11,552 bases of DNA, taken from positions 1-11,552 of the forward strand of contig JABIUG010000521.1 in the NCBI GenBank assembly GCA_018700655.1, written 5' to 3'. Below are positions 6,680-11,552 of this stretch, piece after piece (positions within the stretch are counted from its first letter, which is position 1; each line of letters starts with the position of its first letter). The translations under genes and the position numbers were made by a program. A model generated the notes under the pieces. It searched no databases and was not told the DNA's origin. It worked only from the letters and a program-made list of their open reading frames with translations. This DNA is from Rhodospirillaceae bacterium (lineage in GTDB: Bacteria > Pseudomonadota > Alphaproteobacteria > SP197).

Positions 6680-8761
6680 ATGGCCCGTCTGGCAGTCGAT
6701 ATCGGCGGAACCTTTACGGATATTGCCCTTGAACTGGGTGATGGCCGGCTCGAAACATCCAAGGTACCCACAACACCACGCTCACCCGAAAAGGGCGTGA
6801 TGGATGGTGTCATGCTGGCCCTGGATCAGGCCGGCATCTCCGCTGGTGACGTCACCAGCGTGATCCACGGCACCACCCTGGCGACCAACGCGCTGATCGA
6901 ACGCAAGGGTGCGACAACCGCCCTGATCTGCACGGACGGCTTCCGCGATACCCTGCGGCTGGCCTATGAGAATCGCTACGACCAGTACGAACTCTGGCTC
7001 GACAAACCCGAACCGATCGTGCCGCGTTTCCTGACCTATCCCGTGGTCGAACGTCTGGATGTCCGTGGCCAGGTGTTGCGCCCGCTCGATGAGTCGATGG
7101 TGGCTCCGATTGCCGTAGCCCTGAAAGCCGAAGGCGTTGAAGCCGTCGCCATCGGCCTGCTCCACGCCTATGCCAATCCCGATCACGAACGCCGGGTGCG
7201 CGACCTGCTGCTGGCCGAACAGCCCGATCTCCTGGTGACCCTGTCCTCGGAAGTCTGCCCGGAGATGCGCGAATACGAGCGGCTCACGACGGCGACCTGC
7301 AACGCCTATGTTCAGCCCCTGATGGCGCGTTACCTCAGGGCACTTGATCGTGAACTCCAGGCTGCGGGGGTCGGTGGCCCGATGCTGATGATGACTTCGG
7401 GCGGAGGGGTCTGCGCGCTTGAAACCGCGATCCGGTTTCCGATCCGCCTGGTCGAATCCGGACCCAGCGGCGGCGCCATTCTGGCTGCCAGCGTCGCGGC
7501 CGAACGTGGCGAGCACGAGGTGCTCTCCTATGACATGGGCGGAACGACCGCCAAGATCTGCCTGATCGATGACGCCACGCCCCAGACCGCGCGAACCTTC
7601 GAGATTGCAAGGGCGGCCCGTTTCACCAAGGGCAGCGGCCTGCCCGTGCGTATCCCCGTGATCGAGATGATCGAGATCGGTGCCGGTGGCGGTTCGATCG
7701 CGCGGATCGACAATCTCGGTCGCATCACGGTCGGCCCCGACAGTGCCGGTTCCGAACCTGGACCAACCTGCTATGGCCGCGGCGGCACCGATGCGACCGT
7801 GACCGATGCCGACCTCGCACTTGGCCGGCTTTCCCCCGATGGATTCGCCGATGGCCGCATGACCCTGGATCAGGATGCCGCCTGCCAGGCAATCGCACGC
7901 AATGTCGCCGACAGTCTGGAGCTTGATTCCGCCAGCGGCGCCCTGGGCATCTCAGAAGTGATCGACGAGACCATGGCCAACGCCGCCCGGGTCCACGCGG
8001 TCGAACGCGGCAAGGACCTGCGCAAGCGCACCATGATCGCATTCGGCGGCGCGGGTCCGCTCCATGCCTGTCGCATGGCCGAAAAACTCCAGATTCCGCG
8101 CGTCGTCATCCCAAACAACCCCGGCGTCGGTTCGGCGGTTGGTTTCCTGCGCGCGCCGATCGCCTATGAAGTCGTCCGCAGCCGTTACATGACGCTGTCG
8201 ACCTTCGAGCCCGAAGCCGCCAGCGACGTGCTCGACCAGCTCGCGGCCGAAGCCCGCACGGTCGTGCGTGAAGGTGCGCCCGATGCCGAACTGTTCGAGC
8301 GGCGAAGCTGTTTCATGCGTTATCTCGGCCAGGGCCACGAGATCGAGGTGACGGTCAGCGATGGCCCCCTAGAGCCCGGCGAGAGTGAGCTGTTGCACGC
8401 CGCCTATGACGCCGAATACACCCGGTTGTTCAGCCGCAGCGTGCCCGGCATGGATATCGAGATCCTGGGCTGGAAACTGGTTGTGGCGACAGCATCACCC
8501 CAGCAGGACGACGTCGCCGTCGCCACAACCGACCATCAGGCCGAACCGGCTTCGACACGGGTCATGGTCGACCCCAGAGTTGGTTCCGGCGCACAGGCGC
8601 CCGTCTTCAACCGGTCAGCCCTGGAACCTGGCGCGCGTTTCGCCGGCCCCTGTGTCGTGACCGAAGGCCAGACCACAACAGTCGTGACCGGTGGTTACAA
8701 CGGCCGGATCGACGGCTTCGGTCATATCGTCCTGGAACGCCGCGAGGAGGCCCAGCCATGA
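6680..8761 (+). CDS. hyuA: Hydantoinase/5-oxoprolinase subunit A (HyuA)
   Basis: A 693-residue ATP-binding subunit of the HyuA/HyuB enzyme family, which hydrolyses cyclic amides (hydantoins, N-methylhydantoin, 5-oxoproline) or carboxylates ketones with ATP. Seen: VDIGGTFTD at 6-14, the first phosphate-binding loop with Asp7; IHGTTLATNALIERKG from about 63; the second ATPase loop YDMGGTTAK at 284-292; GAGGGS at 334-339; and GRGGTDATVTDADL and FGGAGPLHA further on, all hallmarks of the family, within its usual 650-720 residue length. ATG 6680 is preferred over GTG 6677 because GGAG (6671-6674) stands five bases before it. The stop TGA overlaps the hyuB start as ATGA, so the two are translationally coupled. 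The substrate cannot be told from motifs. No hyuC carbamoylase, hydantoin racemase or transporter is present in the window. Confidence 0.95.
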   Translation: MARLAVDIGGTFTDIALELGDGRLETSKVPTTPRSPEKGVMDGVMLALDQAGISAGDVTSVIHGTTLATNALIERKGATTALICTDGFRDTLRLAYENRYDQYELWLDKPEPIVPRFLTYPVVERLDVRGQVLRPLDESMVAPIAVALKAEGVEAVAIGLLHAYANPDHERRVRDLLLAEQPDLLVTLSSEVCPEMREYERLTTATCNAYVQPLMARYLRALDRELQAAGVGGPMLMMTSGGGVCALETAIRFPIRLVESGPSGGAILAASVAAERGEHEVLSYDMGGTTAKICLIDDATPQTARTFEIARAARFTKGSGLPVRIPVIEMIEIGAGGGSIARIDNLGRITVGPDSAGSEPGPTCYGRGGTDATVTDADLALGRLSPDGFADGRMTLDQDAACQAIARNVADSLELDSASGALGISEVIDETMANAARVHAVERGKDLRKRTMIAFGGAGPLHACRMAEKLQIPRVVIPNNPGVGSAVGFLRAPIAYEVVRSRYMTLSTFEPEAASDVLDQLAAEARTVVREGAPDAELFERRSCFMRYLGQGHEIEVTVSDGPLEPGESELLHAAYDAEYTRLFSRSVPGMDIEILGWKLVVATASPQQDDVAVATTDHQAEPASTRVMVDPRVGSGAQAPVFNRSALEPGARFAGPCVVTEGQTTTVVTGGYNGRIDGFGHIVLERREEAQP
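8744..8750 (+). promoter_or_regulatory. Ribosome binding site of hyuB inside the end of hyuA
   Basis: GAGGAGG lies seven bases before the hyuB ATG at 8758, within the last codons of hyuA. Together with the ATGA overlap it supports the chosen hyuB start and efficient coupled translation. Confidence 0.8.
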
Positions 8762-10419
8762 GCAATGCACTCGAACGCATCAACCTGCAGATCATGTGGG
8801 AACGCCTGATCGCTGTGGTCGAGGAACAGGGCCAGACCCTGATGCGGGCTGCCTTCAGCCCGATCGTGCGTGAATCCGGTGATCTCTCCGCGGGCATCTT
8901 CGACCTCCAGGGTCGCATGATGGCCCAGGCCGTGACCGGCACGCCCGGCCACATCAACACCATGGCCGCCTCGGTCAATCACTTCATCGAGCACTTTCCG
9001 CCTGAGACCATGGCGCCAGGCGACATCTACCTGACCAACGACCCCTGGATGGGCGCCGGCCATCTCAACGACTTCGTTCTGGCCAAGCCGTGTTTTCTCG
9101 ACGGCCGCCTGATCGGGCTCAACTCCTGCACCTCACATCTCGCCGATATCGGAGGGCGCAGCTTTGGTCCCGATGCCGCCGACGTGCATGAGGAAGGTAT
9201 CTACATCCCGCCGATCAAGCTGGTCGACAAAGGCGCGATCAACGAGACCCTGATGGCGATGCTGTGGGCCAACAGCCGTGTACCGGTCCAGAACGAAGGT
9301 GACATCTATGCCCTGATCGCCTGCTGCGAGGTCGGCGAAGAACGCCTCTCGACCATGATGAAGGAGTTTGGCCTCAACACACTCGACGGCCTTTCGGACC
9401 ACATCATCGAGACCTCGCGCAGCGCCACCCTGGAACGCATTCGTGCCTGGCCCAACGGCACATGGCAGAGCGAAATGATGGTCGACGGCTACGACTTCGA
9501 GATCAAGATCGTTGCGGCCATGACGATCACCGATGATGATCTCTCGATCGATTTCGCCGGCAGTTCCGGGCGCTCGCGTTACGGCATCAACTGCCCATTG
9601 ACCTATTCGCAGGCCTACACCGTGTTCGGTCTGAAATGCATCGTTGCGCCCGACATTCCAAACAACGCCGGTGCGCTGGAGCCTTTCATCGTGACCGCGC
9701 CCGAGGGTTCGATCATGAACGCTCAGAAACCGGCACCCGTGGTGATGCGCCACATCGTCGGTCAGCTTCTGCCCGATGCCGCATTCGGCTGTCTCCATCA
9801 GGCCGCACCCGGCAAGGTTCCCGCCGAAGGCACATCCGTCCTCTGGGATCTTTCCCTGCGTGGTGGCTTTGGCCACCACCAGGGCGCCAACCAGACCCAG
9901 TTCGCGATAGAACTGGTGCACAATGGAGGAACCGGCGGACGGCCCCAGGGCGATGGCCTTGACGCCACGGCCTATCCTTCCGGTGTCATGGGAAGCCAGG
10001 TCGAGATGACCGAATCGACCGCGCCAATGATTGTCTGGCGCCGTGAGCTGCGCCCGGATTCAGGCGGCCCCGGCCGCTACCGCGGCGGCCATGGCCAGAT
10101 CATCGAAATCGGTTCCAGTGAGGAAGCGCCCTTCCAGCTTGCCGCGGCGCTGGACCGGATCGTCTATCCCGCACGCGGTCGCGAAGGCGGCAAGGACGGC
10201 GCCAGCGGCATTGTCCGGCTCTCGTCCGGTATCCCGCTTAACGGCAAGGGCGAACAGGATATCCCGCCCGACGACCGCCTCTGGGTCGAAACCCCCGGCG
10301 GCGGCGGTTACGGCGATCCGGCCGAACGTAATCCTGCTGCCCTGGCAGCGGATCTGCGCAATGGCCTGGTGACCAGCGAAGCGGCACAAGAGCACTATGC
10401 TTTGGCCAGCAAGGATTGA
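8758..10419 (+). CDS. hyuB: Hydantoinase/5-oxoprolinase subunit B (HyuB)
   Basis: A 553-residue partner subunit of HyuA, of normal family length (about 510-600). Seen: RESGDLSAGIFD (38-49), GTPGHI (61-66), TNDPWMGAGHLND (93-105), SHLADIGGRSFGPDA (126-140) and EEGIYIPPIKL (145-155). These His/Asp/Glu-rich blocks are conserved in HyuB and in the beta subunits of acetone and acetophenone carboxylases. The C-terminal part carries GGPGRYRGGHGQ and the closing GGGGYGDPAER typical of complete HyuB proteins. With HyuA it should form a cytoplasmic ATP-dependent cyclic-amide hydrolase; carboxylase chemistry is less likely since no gamma subunit gene follows. Its 3' end overlaps the convergent regulator by 25 bp, so there is no room for an ordinary terminator between them. 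Confidence 0.95.
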   Translation: MSNALERINLQIMWERLIAVVEEQGQTLMRAAFSPIVRESGDLSAGIFDLQGRMMAQAVTGTPGHINTMAASVNHFIEHFPPETMAPGDIYLTNDPWMGAGHLNDFVLAKPCFLDGRLIGLNSCTSHLADIGGRSFGPDAADVHEEGIYIPPIKLVDKGAINETLMAMLWANSRVPVQNEGDIYALIACCEVGEERLSTMMKEFGLNTLDGLSDHIIETSRSATLERIRAWPNGTWQSEMMVDGYDFEIKIVAAMTITDDDLSIDFAGSSGRSRYGINCPLTYSQAYTVFGLKCIVAPDIPNNAGALEPFIVTAPEGSIMNAQKPAPVVMRHIVGQLLPDAAFGCLHQAAPGKVPAEGTSVLWDLSLRGGFGHHQGANQTQFAIELVHNGGTGGRPQGDGLDATAYPSGVMGSQVEMTESTAPMIVWRRELRPDSGGPGRYRGGHGQIIEIGSSEEAPFQLAAALDRIVYPARGREGGKDGASGIVRLSSGIPLNGKGEQDIPPDDRLWVETPGGGGYGDPAERNPAALAADLRNGLVTSEAAQEHYALASKD

Positions 10420-11450
10420 ATCGGCGCGCTTCCCGCATTCGCAATGGGTTGAAACATGGTGCGGTACTGGCCGGGCGTCACGCCCGTGAGGCGCCTGAAC
10501 AAGCGTCGGAAGAACGCACTGTTTTCGTAGCCGACCGCAGCAGCCACCTCTTCGGAAGGGCGACCTTCTTCAGCGAGCTGTCGTTTGGCTTCTTCGATCC
10601 GCAGGTTCTGGACGTAGTCGATGAGTGTATGGCCGGTGGCCCGTTTGAAACGACGCTTGAGCGTTCGTTCAGCCAACGCGCTTCGCGCGACAACGCCTGC
10701 GACCGCCTGTGGTTCGGCGAAATGATGCTCAAGCCAGTCTTCCACGTCTCGCACCCCACGGTCGGCATGGCGCTCGCGGCGATGCAATGCGACATAGGGA
10801 AGCTGGCCTTCACTGTGCCAGCGCAACAGATTGATGCGGGCGACCTGCAAGGCTTCACGCGGCCCGCAGTGACGCGCGATGATATGAAGAAGAAGGTCCT
10901 GCCAGGATGACGTCCCGGCTGCCGTGACGATCGTGTCGCTTGCCGCGACCAGCGCTGGTGCGCGGTCGAATTCGACCCTGCGGTGGGCCTTGCGATAGCG
11001 CGTTTCGTCGCTCCAGTGCGCGGTGGCGTGACATCCATCGAGCAATCCGGCATCCGCAAGCAGGACAGATCCCGAGCAGGACGAATAGAGCATGCTGCCT
11101 GTGGCGTGACGACGACGAAGCCATTCGAGCAACGCGGGGTAGCGCCCTTCAACAGCGCCATCGGGCACCAGCAACAACTCCGGAACAATCACGATGGGTG
11201 CTTTGGGATCATCATCCACGGCCAGTTCCGGACTGACGGGCACGCCGTTGCTACACAGGAAAGGAGCGCCCTCTGGCGCCACGATCCTGGGCCTGAGCGG
11301 GGACGGAGACGGCACCTTTCCGACAAGTTCGCTCCAGAGCCATGACGTGGCCGACAACATATCGACCATGCCGTAGAGCACCGAGCCAGATGTTTCCGGC
11401 ACCGCAACCAGCAGAACGTCGGTTGGTACGAGGGTCTCTTCGTGCGTCAT
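10395..11450 (-). CDS. GlxA-family transcriptional regulator (DJ-1/PfpI domain plus AraC helix-turn-helix)
   Basis: A 351-residue regulator. Residues 10-200 form a class I amidotransferase-like DJ-1/PfpI domain with SSCSG at 123-127 (Cys125 at the nucleophile elbow) and ATAHWSDE (142-149), as in other GlxA-type regulators; here it normally serves ligand sensing. Residues 233-331 are the AraC DNA-binding domain with two helix-turn-helices: SALAERTLKRRFKRATGHT and then EVAAAVGYENSAFFRRLFRRLTGVTPGQYR. Members commonly control catabolism of amino acids, choline/glycine-betaine derivatives, arginine or related amines. No clear Shine-Dalgarno precedes ATG 11450. The gene converges on hyuAB with a 25-bp overlap. 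Its targets could be hyuAB or the gene that seems to start beyond base 11552; GlxA-type regulators often act on a divergent neighbour. Confidence 0.93.
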   Translation of the reverse strand: MTHEETLVPTDVLLVAVPETSGSVLYGMVDMLSATSWLWSELVGKVPSPSPLRPRIVAPEGAPFLCSNGVPVSPELAVDDDPKAPIVIVPELLLVPDGAVEGRYPALLEWLRRRHATGSMLYSSCSGSVLLADAGLLDGCHATAHWSDETRYRKAHRRVEFDRAPALVAASDTIVTAAGTSSWQDLLLHIIARHCGPREALQVARINLLRWHSEGQLPYVALHRRERHADRGVRDVEDWLEHHFAEPQAVAGVVARSALAERTLKRRFKRATGHTLIDYVQNLRIEEAKRQLAEEGRPSEEVAAAVGYENSAFFRRLFRRLTGVTPGQYRTMFQPIANAGSAPIQSLLAKA

Positions 11451-11552
11451 TGGACGTTTATGGCACGAAAGGACTGAAAAGATAATAAATGGACCTAATG
11501 AAATTCAGAATTGACGCCTAGCTTCTGGCCCTACCCATCGGAGAAACAGGAC
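11451..11552. promoter_or_regulatory. Probable divergent promoter region at the window edge
   Basis: This 102-bp stretch upstream of the GlxA-type gene has an AT-rich core (AAAAGATAATAAATGG near 11475-11490) that can supply -10-like hexamers on either strand: GATAAT on plus, TATTAT on minus. I cannot place a matching -35 box with confidence. CGGAGAAACAGGAC at the very end looks like a ribosome binding site (GGAG 11540-11543), suggesting a plus-strand gene starting just outside. Confidence 0.35.

Noticed and set aside
6782..7516. Open frame of 244 codons on the minus strand inside hyuA
   Set aside because: Antisense mirror frame of a well-supported HyuA; composition and lack of motifs argue against coding.
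9133..9921. Open frame of 262 codons on the minus strand inside hyuB
   Set aside because: Antisense mirror frame of a well-supported HyuB; no recognisable motif or ribosome binding site.
11498..11521. Tiny plus-strand frame (ATG AAA TTC AGA ATT GAC GCC TAG)
   Set aside because: Only seven codons with no convincing ribosome binding site and no attenuator-type structure; most likely chance.

Overview
The window looks like chromosomal DNA of an alphaproteobacterium, probably Rhodospirillales-like. The clues are a GC-rich sequence with strongly GC-biased third codon positions, a DUF6356-type small protein, paired hyuA/hyuB genes and a GlxA-type regulator. The organism assignment is inference from gene families, not from a marker gene. 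I see no rRNA, tRNA, CRISPR array, transposase, phage gene or integration site. The region reads as ordinary metabolic DNA with a few unusual arrangements.

Bases 1-4486 are all on the minus strand and look like one transcription unit. In transcription order it holds a TauD/TfdA-type Fe(II)/2-oxoglutarate dioxygenase (4486-3419), a membrane-anchored FMN-binding glutamate-synthase-family protein (3372-1783), a stand-alone class II glutamine amidotransferase (1736-921), and the first 288 codons of a MaeA-type malic enzyme (864 to beyond base 1). The gaps between these genes are only 46-56 bp. All four proteins handle 2-oxoglutarate, glutamine/glutamate nitrogen or C4/C3 acids, so a nitrogen/carbon catabolic cluster is plausible, but its substrate cannot be read from the sequence.

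Bases 4552-5686 are on the plus strand. They hold what looks like a pseudogene of an uncharacterised family, interrupted by two in-frame stop codons (TAA at 4672, TAG at 4846), followed by an intact ArsC/YffB-type thioredoxin-fold gene with a very good ribosome binding site. The last 10 bases of the latter overlap the end of a convergent Lrp/AsnC-family regulator (6138-5677).

Between the regulator and a divergent DUF6356 small membrane protein (6306-6560) lies a 167-bp intergenic region with a 15-bp imperfect palindrome and two perfect stem-loops. After it come hyuA and hyuB (6680-10419), translationally coupled through an ATGA overlap. They encode the two subunits of an ATP-dependent hydantoinase/5-oxoprolinase-type enzyme. 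hyuB runs 25 bp into the end of a convergent GlxA-family (DJ-1/PfpI plus AraC) regulator (11450-10395). The last 102 bases are an intergenic region that probably carries divergent promoters, one for the regulator and one for a gene starting just outside the window.
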